Source of the DNA: Pontibacterium sp049603715
GTDB taxonomy: Bacteria; Pseudomonadota; Gammaproteobacteria; Pseudomonadales; Balneatricaceae
Assembly (NCBI GenBank): GCA_049603715.1
Contig: JBMYSW010000006.1
Location: 96,766 to 160,765 of the forward strand
Length of the DNA: 64,000 nt
Direction of reading: 5' to 3'
Every line of letters begins with the position of its first letter. Position 1 is the first letter of the stretch. The position numbers and the translations under genes were made by a program. Below, piece after piece: positions 7,655 through 15,342 of this stretch. The notes under the pieces were generated by a model. That model worked only from the letters and a program-made list of their open reading frames with translations, was not told the DNA's origin and did not search any database.

Positions 7655-8730
7655 TATTCTTGATCTCCTTTGTGCTGCGCACGTTTAATCGCGCTAACAG
7701 CCGCATGAGCCGCAATGGCAGCACCCACACCACCGGCGACAGCCGTACCAATTTCATCGGCATTCTTCTCAATGCCAAACTGCGGGATATTGGTTAAGCG
7801 ATCATAGAATGAGCCTTTATCCCAAAAGCCATCTTCCGAACAGCCAATACAACCGTGGCCCGCTTGAATGGGGAAGGAGATGCCCTCATTCCAGCGCACG
7901 GTAGAACATGCGTTGTAGGTTGTCGGGCCTTTACAACCCACTTTGTATAGGCAGTAGCCTTTGCGCGCGCCTTCATCATCCCACTGCTCTACAAACTGAC
8001 CCGCATCAAAGTGTGGACGACGGTAGCATTTGTCGTGAATGCGCTGGCTATAAAACATTTTTGGGCGACCTTGGCGGTCAAGCTCAGGAATACGACCAAA
8101 CGTCAGCATGTAGGTAATAACGCCAGTCATTACCTCCGCAATTGGAGGGCAGCCCGGCACCTTGATAATCGGTTTATCGGTAATGACTTTATGGATAGGT
8201 ACGGCTTGCGTTGGGTTTGGACGCGCTGCTTGCACACAACCCCAAGACGCACACGAACCCCACGCGATAATCGCGGCGGCATCTTTGGCGGCGTATTTTA
8301 GTTTTTCGATAAAGGGTTTACCGCCGGAGATACAAAACATGCCATCTTCGTTAAGCGGCGGGTTTCCTTCGACCGCTAAGATGTACTTTCCTTTGTATTT
8401 TTCGAGGGTTTTATAGAGCTGCTCTTCAGCTTGATGCCCTGCCGCGGCCATGAGCGTGTCATCGTAATCCAGCGAGATCATCGACAAGACAACGTCTTTT
8501 ACCAAGGGGTGGGCTGAGCGGATAAATGACTCAGAACAACAAGTACACTCTAGGCCGTGCAACCAAACAACGGGGGTACGTTCTTTGGTTTCCATGGCAT
8601 TGGCGATACGTGGTGCGAAGGTTGGGCCTAAGCCCAAAGCAGCCGCGGTAAGGCTGCAGTATTTAAGAAAGCTACGACGGGTGATCCCCTGTCTTCGCAT
8701 AACTTCGTAGAAGGTTTCTATTTGAGACAT
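7654..8730 (-). CDS. hupS: uptake [NiFe]-hydrogenase small subunit HupS/HyaA (oxygen-tolerant type)
   Basis: Electron-transfer subunit with three Fe-S clusters, exported folded with HupL by the Tat system. Tat signal RRSFLK at residues 18-23, probable cleavage after ANA. The proximal cluster site shows ECTCC and GSCASWGC, i.e. the two supernumerary cysteines of the 4Fe-3S cluster that gives oxygen tolerance. The medial and distal clusters are marked by HDKCYRR, GYCLYKVGCKGP and HGCIGC. A hydrophobic C-terminal segment serves as membrane anchor. I prefer ATG 8730 (MSQIETFYEVMRRQG, purine-rich site just upstream) over ATG 8745. Expressed from the sigma-54-type promoter at 8870-8886. Confidence 0.96.
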   Translation of the reverse strand: MSQIETFYEVMRRQGITRRSFLKYCSLTAAALGLGPTFAPRIANAMETKERTPVVWLHGLECTCCSESFIRSAHPLVKDVVLSMISLDYDDTLMAAAGHQAEEQLYKTLEKYKGKYILAVEGNPPLNEDGMFCISGGKPFIEKLKYAAKDAAAIIAWGSCASWGCVQAARPNPTQAVPIHKVITDKPIIKVPGCPPIAEVMTGVITYMLTFGRIPELDRQGRPKMFYSQRIHDKCYRRPHFDAGQFVEQWDDEGARKGYCLYKVGCKGPTTYNACSTVRWNEGISFPIQAGHGCIGCSEDGFWDKGSFYDRLTNIPQFGIEKNADEIGTAVAGGVGAAIAAHAAVSAIKRAQHKGDQE

Positions 8731-8792
8731 TCCTCTCTCCGGCATGACACCACTGAAGGGTCACTGCGCTTTGTCTAGCCGTTGCAGCTAGC

Positions 8793-8813
8793 CTTGGGTC
8801 AGGCGCACCCAAG
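8793..8813 (-). other. hairpin in hupS 5' leader
   Basis: CTTGGGT, seven-base loop, ACCCAAG: a perfect 7-bp stem inside the roughly 130-nt leader predicted between the sigma-54 start point and hupS. No U-tract follows, so it is not a terminator; mRNA stabilisation or translational control is possible. Confidence 0.5.
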
Positions 8814-8869
8814 TAAAACAACAGTGCTCAGCTCTATTTTGTTTTATATTGTTTTGACTAAGTGCTTAT

Positions 8870-8886
8870 AGCAAACCACAGGCCAA
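8870..8886 (-). promoter_or_regulatory. putative sigma-54 promoter of hupSLC
   Basis: Minus strand TTGGCCTGTGGTTTGCT. GG-N10-GC spacing is exact, with TTGGC at -24 and TTTGCT at -12 against the consensus TTGGCACG-N4-TTGCT. Predicted transcription start near 8859. An IHF-like site and an upstream palindrome at about -120 complete the standard enhancer-dependent layout. Confidence 0.7.
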
Positions 8887-8903
8887 CATAATTTATTAAA
8901 TAA

Positions 8904-8916
8904 AAACAATGGGTTA
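8904..8916 (-). promoter_or_regulatory. candidate IHF site in hupS promoter
   Basis: AAACAATGGGTTA on the plus strand matches the IHF consensus WATCAANNNNTTR at 12 of 13 positions. It sits within an AT-rich stretch (8888-8925) between the -24 box and the upstream palindrome, at about -50, where IHF usually bends DNA to bring an NtrC-type activator to sigma-54 polymerase. Confidence 0.45.
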
Positions 8917-8971
8917 ATAAGATTAGAGGGAACTAAAAAGCAAAGAAGGTTGCCAGTCATACAAACCGAAC

Positions 8972-8986
8972 GGCAAGTTACTTTCT
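8972..8986. promoter_or_regulatory. candidate activator site upstream of hupS
   Basis: GGCAAGTTACTTTCT differs at two positions from the perfect palindrome at 4630-4644. It is centred about 120 bp upstream of the predicted hupS start point. The recurrence of this element only in front of the two hydrogenase promoters suggests a common activator, most likely a HupR/HoxA-type protein. Confidence 0.5.
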
Positions 8987-8994
8987 AGACCAAA

Positions 8995-9095
8995 AGCAGC
9001 AGAAGAGGAAACAACAGAAAGGAGTAAAGGAGCGCTAAAAGCGCAAAGTCGCTAAGCAGGAAAGAGTAAAGAACGGAGAGAAAGAAACGTCAGCC
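8995..9095 (-). other. pyrimidine-rich downstream region of hypF (possible Rho-dependent termination)
   Basis: About 100 nt after the hypF stop are almost purely purine on the plus strand. The hypF transcript would therefore carry a long C/U-rich, G-poor stretch, interrupted only by a small GCGC-UUUUA-GCGC hairpin. C-rich unstructured RNA is what Rho loading sites look like. This would separate the sensor transcript from hupSLC. Weak, composition-based evidence. Confidence 0.3.
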
Positions 9096-9102
9096 GCTTT
9101 GA

Positions 9103-11424
9103 CTATGTTAGCCTCGCCGCCGCAACAAGCGCTTGACCTAAGGCAATACCACCATCGTTTGGCGGTAGGTTTTTATGGATAAGCACGCCAACACCCTGCT
9201 GCTCCAACCCTTTTACCAATAATCGATGCAGCAGTTGGTTTTGTAACACGCCACCGGTTAAGGCCACCTGCTCAAACGCATATTGCTCTTTGAGTAGAGC
9301 CACGGTGTCCACCAACGCTTGCGCGACACCTACATGAAAACGCTTAGCGATTTGCTCAGGCGGTACACCCGCTTCCAAATCTTGCAACATCGCCTGTAAA
9401 CAAGGTTTTGGGTTAATTTCTGTTTCGGTTAACGCAAAGGGGTAAGGTGTTAAGTCATCCTTAGCTTTTAGCGCCAAAGATTCTAGCGCAATGGCCGCTT
9501 GCCCTTCGTAGCTAATGCCCGCTGGGTAACAGCCCAAAGCGGCGGCCACTGCATCAAAGAGTCGCCCTGCCGAGCTGGACATTGGGCTATTAATGCCCTT
9601 TTCGATCATTTGATCGAAGGTGCGACACATAGGTGATGCCAGCATGGGAAGTTGGTTTTGCCAGCGTTCACGGTTACTTGCTAGCTCACCACACTGACTC
9701 AATAACCCGTAAAGGCAACGCCAAGGCTCTTTAATCGCCTTAACACCCGACACCAACGGAAAGGCACTAAAGTGCGCAAGGCGCTCAAACCCTTGATAGT
9801 TCCCGAGTAACAGCTCACCGCCCCACAGGGTGTCGTCTAGACCGTAGCCAGTGCCATCTAAACAAATACCTAACACGGGGCGACCTGTTTTGGGGTACTG
9901 GTTATCACCCAAGCACGCCGCCAAATGAGCATGGTGGTGTTGCACTTGAGTCAGCGCACCGCCCTGCTCTTCTAGGCTAACGCCTAGTTTGGTGGATAGG
10001 TATTCAGGGTGGCGATCACTTACCCAGCGCTGACCTTTGAGCTGATACAGGTTTTGATACAGCGCGAGGGTCGATTGATATTGCTCGTAGGTTTGTAGCT
10101 CTTCAAGGTCACCCAAATGCTGACTCACCACCGCTCGCCCCTGCTTTAAAAAGCACAGGGTATTCTTTAAATCAGCGCCCAAAGCGATTAACTCAGGTGC
10201 TTGCTCAAAACCTTCTGGCAACATCATGGCACTGGGGGCATAACCACGGGCACGACGCAGCACTTGCTGTTGGCCATCGATAAAACGTACCACCGAGTCA
10301 TCAACGCGGTTTTCAATGTCGCGATTGTGCATTAAAAACACATCGGCAATGTCACTTAGCTGCGCTCGGGCGTCGTCGTTATCAATAGCCTGCGGCGAGC
10401 CAGAGCGGTTGCCACTGGTCATCACTAAGGGTGTATCTAAGGTTTCCAGCAGCAAATGGTGAATAGGCGTGTAGGGCAACATAAAGCCCAACTGCGCTTG
10501 ATCCGGCGCAATCAGCTCACTTAAGGGAGCTTGTGTTGGCGTATCTTGGGGTGTTAACAACACCACAGGTGCAGCCGGACTTTTGAGCGCCTTCAGCTCT
10601 TGCTCCGTTACCGTGGCATAGCGATCCAAGGCCTGCTCGTCTTTTACCATCAAGGCAAAAGGCTTATGGGGGCGAAACTTACGCTGCCGAAGCCTAGCGA
10701 CCGCTTGGTCATGGGTTGCATCACACACGAGATGAAAGCCACCCAACCCCTTTAAGGCGATAATTTGACCTTGCTTAAGGCGAACCGCTAAGTCATAAAA
10801 AGCATCGACGCTGCTTATTGTCTGCCCTTGTGTATCCTCTAGCCACACTGACGGGCCACAGTGGGCACAAGCGTTAGGCTGAGCATGAAAACGACGATGA
10901 GCAGGCGCATTGTATTCGGTTAAGCAGGCCTCGCACTGGCCAAAGACCGACATGGTGGTGCTTGCTCGGTCGTAAGGTATTTTTTGAATAATACTTAAAC
11001 GCGGGCCGCAGTTAGTACAGTTTATAAAGGGGTAACGGTAGCGGCGGTTTGTTGGGTCAAAGAGCTCGGATAGGCATTGCTCACAAGTTGCCGCATCAGG
11101 GGCGCAGCCTATCACCACTTGGTTTTGCTCACTTTCGACAATTAAAAAATCGTCAAACGACCTAGGCGCTATTTGCTTAACCGCTACAGAGTCAATACGC
11201 GCCAAGGGCGGTAAGTCCGCTTTAATCGCAGCGATAAACTCGCGCATTCGAGGCTCATCGGCATTAATAAAAACCTTTACCCCTTCGCCGTCATTTAACA
11301 CCTGCCCCGCCAAGCCTTGGGCATGCGCTAAACGCCAGATATAAGGACGAAAGCCAACCCCCTGCACAAGGCCGGTGATGGCGATTCGATAAGTCGCTTG
11401 GGAAGGAAAGTTTGCAGTGGCCAT
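9103..11424 (-). CDS. hypF: carbamoyltransferase HypF
   Basis: HypF (773 aa) converts carbamoyl phosphate to the S-carbamoyl group that becomes the cyanide ligands of the NiFe site. Domains in order: N-terminal acylphosphatase-like domain (GLVQGVGFRPYIWRLA). Two zinc-finger-like blocks follow (CEQCLSELFDP with NCTNCGPR; CEACLTEYNAP with ACAHCGP). Next is a YrdC-like nucleotide-binding domain (ALKGLGGFHLVCDA, KFRPHKPFALMV, TSGNRSGSPQAI). Last is a Kae1-like domain (HHHAHLAACL, GICLDGTGYG, ALTGGVLQN). Full length for the family. The stop of hupV is immediately followed by its ATG, so it is in the hupTUV transcript rather than with the other hyp genes. Confidence 0.97.
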   Translation of the reverse strand: MATANFPSQATYRIAITGLVQGVGFRPYIWRLAHAQGLAGQVLNDGEGVKVFINADEPRMREFIAAIKADLPPLARIDSVAVKQIAPRSFDDFLIVESEQNQVVIGCAPDAATCEQCLSELFDPTNRRYRYPFINCTNCGPRLSIIQKIPYDRASTTMSVFGQCEACLTEYNAPAHRRFHAQPNACAHCGPSVWLEDTQGQTISSVDAFYDLAVRLKQGQIIALKGLGGFHLVCDATHDQAVARLRQRKFRPHKPFALMVKDEQALDRYATVTEQELKALKSPAAPVVLLTPQDTPTQAPLSELIAPDQAQLGFMLPYTPIHHLLLETLDTPLVMTSGNRSGSPQAIDNDDARAQLSDIADVFLMHNRDIENRVDDSVVRFIDGQQQVLRRARGYAPSAMMLPEGFEQAPELIALGADLKNTLCFLKQGRAVVSQHLGDLEELQTYEQYQSTLALYQNLYQLKGQRWVSDRHPEYLSTKLGVSLEEQGGALTQVQHHHAHLAACLGDNQYPKTGRPVLGICLDGTGYGLDDTLWGGELLLGNYQGFERLAHFSAFPLVSGVKAIKEPWRCLYGLLSQCGELASNRERWQNQLPMLASPMCRTFDQMIEKGINSPMSSSAGRLFDAVAAALGCYPAGISYEGQAAIALESLALKAKDDLTPYPFALTETEINPKPCLQAMLQDLEAGVPPEQIAKRFHVGVAQALVDTVALLKEQYAFEQVALTGGVLQNQLLHRLLVKGLEQQGVGVLIHKNLPPNDGGIALGQALVAAARLT

Positions 11425-12876
11425 TTAGTGAACAGTGCACGCCATACAAGGGTCAAATGAGCGAACAATATGTTGAACCGACAATGGTGTTTTTTCACCC
11501 TCTTTTACTGGCGCACCCACAAGTGCCTGCTCAAGTACACCCGGCTGGTTTTGCTCGTCTCGCGGTGAAAAGTTCCAAGTTGTTGGTGCCACAATTTGGT
11601 AGTTTTTAATTTTCCCTTTGTCCACTTCTAACCAATGGCCAAGCGAGCCACGAGCCGCCTCAATCAACCCAACGCCCCGCCCTTGGTCTGGAAGTTGACC
11701 ATGAGCGCAGAACGGCGCCGCAGGATCGATGGCTTTAGCCCAGGCCTGCATTTTAGGAATAATTAGCGCCAGCTCTAATAACCTTGCCACGATACGGCTA
11801 TGCACATTCGCGCCAGCGGTGGCGACTAGGTCTAAGGCGAGCGGGTGCTGGTTTATAAACTGGCGAGCTAAAGAACCTACCTCAACCACTTGCCCATCAA
11901 GTCGAGGCGCTTTGCACCAACTGTAACCTGCACTTTCATCGGCGATAGGCTCTGTTACCCCTTCCCTTGGGTGCAGGCGGGCCAAGGGCGCATTCATCCA
12001 TGCGTGGCTATGGTCCTCGGTGATTAGCGATGTATCGAGCTGAGCACGCTGGCCCTGCACAAACACACCGTCATTAAACACTTTGCCGTTAGGCTGCAAG
12101 TAAGCACCGTAGCTAACAAATTGTTGCGTGCCTTCACCTAACTCGGTTAAGGCTAAGCTGTCGCTAATGTGCAAGAATCGGCGAAAGTCGCTGCTATTCC
12201 AGTCTTTTTCGGCCTGCCAAGCGGTTAAGTCAGATACAGAGGCCAAGCTAGCAATCACGTCGAGGTTATCGCCAAAAAGCTCAGTTTCTAAAAAGCGACG
12301 AAAGCCCCCTAAAATCGCCAACAAGCGGACTCGCTCACTCGCCTCAATTGGCTTGGTCGTACCACCGGGCTGCAGGCTTAAGGTGTGAGGCCACTTGCCC
12401 GCCATAATCCCCATTAAGTGCAAAAAGTCGGCCCGCGCTGGCAACATCGCCCGAGTCGCGCTGCCTTGGGTGGCTTTAAAACGGCTTTGCACTGGCGCAA
12501 ACCAGTCTTCACTCTGATAATGATCGCGGGCGAAGTCTGGCATAAAAAACAGGTAAAAATGGGTCAGCAGGTCGGTCATGTTCTCATTTGCAAGAACAAG
12601 GTTGGTAGCGTGCAAACCGTTTTCAGGAATGTCGAGCTCCATCATGTCGCCCAATGCTCGCGCACAAGCCACCGATTGGCTTACCGAACAAATGCCACAA
12701 ATACGCGGCGTATACACCAGCGCATCCATGGGGTCGTGGCCCAACATAATTCGCTCAAACCCACGAAATAGCGGCGAGTTGACTTGTGCCGAGGCCACTT
12801 GGTCGCTTTGTATATCCAAGGTGACCTGCAAGTCGCCTTCTACTCGGTTAAACGGCCCTGCTAATATTCGCGACAT
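11425..12876 (-). CDS. hupV: regulatory (H2-sensing) hydrogenase large subunit HupV/HoxC
   Basis: Large subunit (483 aa) of a cytoplasmic H2 sensor. RICGIC (Cys60, Cys63) and DPCMACTVH (Cys477, Cys480, His483) form the NiFe site. The protein ends exactly at His483: there is no C-terminal peptide, so no HupD-type processing is needed, a diagnostic feature of sensory hydrogenases. It follows hupU and precedes hypF without gap. By family knowledge it signals H2 to the kinase HupT instead of respiring H2. Confidence 0.95.
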   Translation of the reverse strand: MSRILAGPFNRVEGDLQVTLDIQSDQVASAQVNSPLFRGFERIMLGHDPMDALVYTPRICGICSVSQSVACARALGDMMELDIPENGLHATNLVLANENMTDLLTHFYLFFMPDFARDHYQSEDWFAPVQSRFKATQGSATRAMLPARADFLHLMGIMAGKWPHTLSLQPGGTTKPIEASERVRLLAILGGFRRFLETELFGDNLDVIASLASVSDLTAWQAEKDWNSSDFRRFLHISDSLALTELGEGTQQFVSYGAYLQPNGKVFNDGVFVQGQRAQLDTSLITEDHSHAWMNAPLARLHPREGVTEPIADESAGYSWCKAPRLDGQVVEVGSLARQFINQHPLALDLVATAGANVHSRIVARLLELALIIPKMQAWAKAIDPAAPFCAHGQLPDQGRGVGLIEAARGSLGHWLEVDKGKIKNYQIVAPTTWNFSPRDEQNQPGVLEQALVGAPVKEGEKTPLSVQHIVRSFDPCMACTVH

Positions 12877-12881
12877 AGTGT

Positions 12882-13877
12882 TTAATCTTTTCGTTTATGT
12901 ACCGTCGGAGGGTAAATTAACTGCTCCGAGACTGCGTTCTTTTTTAAACGATCGGGTGTTGCTGCTTTCGATAGCGACGCCAAAGCCACAAACCAGGCTT
13001 TTGGCATATCGGTCGGCAATCCAACAGGAATACCTGCCACCTTAGGTGTTTCGCAAAAGCTATGCCCCGGCTCTTCAAACTCCGGCGCTGTACAGTTAAT
13101 ACAGGCATAGCCGCCACTCGTACATGACCCGTAGGCATTCCATGGTCGCACATTACAGTCTGCATGGGCTTGAGTACCCAAACAGCCCATGTTTTCCATC
13201 ATACAACCACGTTCGCCCGGCGCAGTGGCGCTGGCTTTATACTCGTAATATTCGTTGCGACTACAGCCATGATGCACCAGATGGTCGGCATACATTTTAG
13301 GTCGCGCCAGCTCATCAAGGGATTGGTCGCTGTGCTCGCCTAGTGCAATACTGGTGAGGGTTTCTGTCACCCAATCGGGGTGCGTTGGGCAGCCTGCGAT
13401 GTTAACCACACTGTCGCCCTTTGGTGAGCGAAAATGCTCACCGAGCAAGCCACCTATGTCGCTGCCGTCATATTGTAAGCCTGTCGCTTCGCCGATGTTG
13501 TCGCCCGCTGCGGTCACCCCGCCGTATGCAGCACAAGAACCCACGGCTACCGTATGCTGACTAACCGCCGCAAGCTCTCGCACCCAGTCAATCATAGGTT
13601 TGCCGGTACCGCCCAAAAGGTGAAAACGCCCTGTGCCTGCTGGCCCCATCATCATTGAGCCTTCAAGGCACAAAATATCCAGAGGCACCTCTTTCGCCAC
13701 AATACGCTCTAACAGCTCCGTCACTTGGTCGCCACTTTGCTCACTCAACGACGGGTGCCACAAAAGGTTAATACCGACACTTTCAAAATGCGTCAGCACA
13801 TCGGGCGATTCGGCATTTAATAACGACATGGTACAGCCGCCACACCCACCGGATTGTAGCCAGAGCAAATTAACCAT
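12882..13877 (-). CDS. hupU: regulatory hydrogenase small subunit HupU/HoxB
   Basis: Fe-S subunit (331 aa) of the H2 sensor. It starts MVNLLWLQSGGCGGCTMSLL, directly at the proximal-cluster cysteines: no Tat signal, hence cytoplasmic. Further cluster ligands: VGSCAAYGG, AGCPTHPDW, HHGCSRNEYY, GCLGTQAHADCN and YACINCTAPEFEEPG. Unlike HupS it lacks the extra proximal cysteines. The frame is open upstream to 13922, but ATG 13877 has GGAGGTGG ahead of it and overlaps the hupT stop by 8 bp. Confidence 0.95.
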   Translation of the reverse strand: MVNLLWLQSGGCGGCTMSLLNAESPDVLTHFESVGINLLWHPSLSEQSGDQVTELLERIVAKEVPLDILCLEGSMMMGPAGTGRFHLLGGTGKPMIDWVRELAAVSQHTVAVGSCAAYGGVTAAGDNIGEATGLQYDGSDIGGLLGEHFRSPKGDSVVNIAGCPTHPDWVTETLTSIALGEHSDQSLDELARPKMYADHLVHHGCSRNEYYEYKASATAPGERGCMMENMGCLGTQAHADCNVRPWNAYGSCTSGGYACINCTAPEFEEPGHSFCETPKVAGIPVGLPTDMPKAWFVALASLSKAATPDRLKKNAVSEQLIYPPTVHKRKD

Positions 13878-15162
13878 GCTCCACCTCCTGCTTTGGCAAA
13901 ATAAGCTGCGCCTGAACACCACCTTCAGGGTGATTTAAAATCACTAAATCGCCGCCGTGCTCAGAGACAATCGAATAGCTAATCGACAAGCCCAACCCTG
14001 TCCCCATACCTACGGGTTTGGTGGTAAAAAAGGGTTCAAACAAGCGACGATAGTCATCTTCTTTGATACCGGGGCCACTGTCTTGCACTTCAAAAATGAC
14101 AAGCTCATCGCGCTCGTAAGCATTGAGGCGAAGGCGTTTAACTGGGCTATCCACCATGGCATCAATGGCGTTTTGGATCAGGTTAACCACCACCTGATGA
14201 ATTTGCCCTGAGTGACCAAAGGCCTGCAGCGCATCGGGTACTTGGTCAACCACATCAACCGGTGCCTTACTTTCTTTTATGATCCAGTGCAGCGCGGTTT
14301 TAATGACGTGGACAAGGTCAAATGCCTTTTTCTCTGACACTTGGGTCGAAGAGAACTGACGCAAGTCGTTAACGATGTCTTTTACGCGATCAGCCCCCTC
14401 CATAGTTCCATCAACAAGGGAATCTAAGTCTTTAATGGCTTTATCTAAACGCAGGCGTTGGCGCATTTCGCGTAGCTGTTCGCGGCTATCGCCGTTATTG
14501 ATAGCGTCAAAGTAGGTATAAAGACGGTCGGTATAGCGCTTGAGCGCGTGCATATTGCCGTAAACAAAGCTAATAGGGTTGTTTAGCTCGTGGGCGACGC
14601 CCGCAACCAAACGGCCGAGGGACGCCATTTTTTCAGACTGCACCAAACGCTCTTGCGCTAGTTTTAATTCCGCATGGGCTTGGTTGAGTTCTTTATAGGC
14701 TTTTTGCAGTTCGCCGAGTGGACGCCCTACCATAACGACACCGACAAAGCGGCCACGGTGGTTAATTCTGGCGGAGCAGTTCATGGATAAGGGAATCAAG
14801 CCATCGGCGCCGTTTAGCTCAACTTCGCAGTCTCGCACAGGGTGCTGTCGTACCGAGGCAAAATACTCAGAAACACGGGCGTGGTAATGAGCGGCAACTA
14901 AATCGTAAAACGATAAACCGATGATTTCTTCCACGGGCTGGCCCGTGAGCTTTTCGAGCGCAAGATTGCCCTCTTGGATGATACCCTGCGGGTCACAAAC
15001 CAAAAGCACATCACTCATGGCGCTTTGAATACTATCCGAAAAGCTTTTTGCTTCTTCCAATTCGGCGTTTTTTTCTTCAACTTCAACCTGAGACTGAACC
15101 AAATCTGCATATGCTTCATCCATTTTTTGGATGACGCTAACCCATGCATCTTCTGAATTCAT
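13870..15162 (-). CDS. hupT: PAS-domain sensor histidine kinase HupT/HoxJ
   Basis: Cytoplasmic kinase (430 aa) that receives the H2 signal from HupUV. Order: short coiled-coil lead (residues 20-45), PAS domain (about 45-150), second coiled coil, HisKA with GVAHELNNPISFVYG (His191 by the chosen start), then the ATPase domain with NLIQNAIDAM, VQDSGPGIKEDD, FFTTKPVGMGTGLGLS. No membrane segment. Start at ATG 15162 (GGGGGGAG just upstream); an in-frame TTG at 15219 is less likely. It opens the hupTUV-hypF operon. Its partner response regulator is not in the window. Confidence 0.93.
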   Translation of the reverse strand: MNSEDAWVSVIQKMDEAYADLVQSQVEVEEKNAELEEAKSFSDSIQSAMSDVLLVCDPQGIIQEGNLALEKLTGQPVEEIIGLSFYDLVAAHYHARVSEYFASVRQHPVRDCEVELNGADGLIPLSMNCSARINHRGRFVGVVMVGRPLGELQKAYKELNQAHAELKLAQERLVQSEKMASLGRLVAGVAHELNNPISFVYGNMHALKRYTDRLYTYFDAINNGDSREQLREMRQRLRLDKAIKDLDSLVDGTMEGADRVKDIVNDLRQFSSTQVSEKKAFDLVHVIKTALHWIIKESKAPVDVVDQVPDALQAFGHSGQIHQVVVNLIQNAIDAMVDSPVKRLRLNAYERDELVIFEVQDSGPGIKEDDYRRLFEPFFTTKPVGMGTGLGLSISYSIVSEHGGDLVILNHPEGGVQAQLILPKQEVEHG

Positions 15163-15342
15163 CACTCCCCCCTGTTGAACTGATTTAGCAGACGCTGTGC
15201 GCCTAAGACTAAACCCCAAAGAATATGCTGGTATCTTAGCTTAAATTTGTAAAGTCGAGCTAGGGGCTTGTTGGTACTTTAGAAAAATGCGACGAACTAA
15301 AGCAAGTGATTGGGAGTCGCCAGCCTTGGCTAAACAAAAAAT

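Noticed and set aside
15163..15342. Sigma-54 promoter or activator palindrome upstream of hupT
   Set aside because: No GG-N10-GC element with acceptable flanks and no copy of the 15-bp palindrome. A TTTACA/TAAGAT pair is badly spaced, so the hupT promoter remains undefined.
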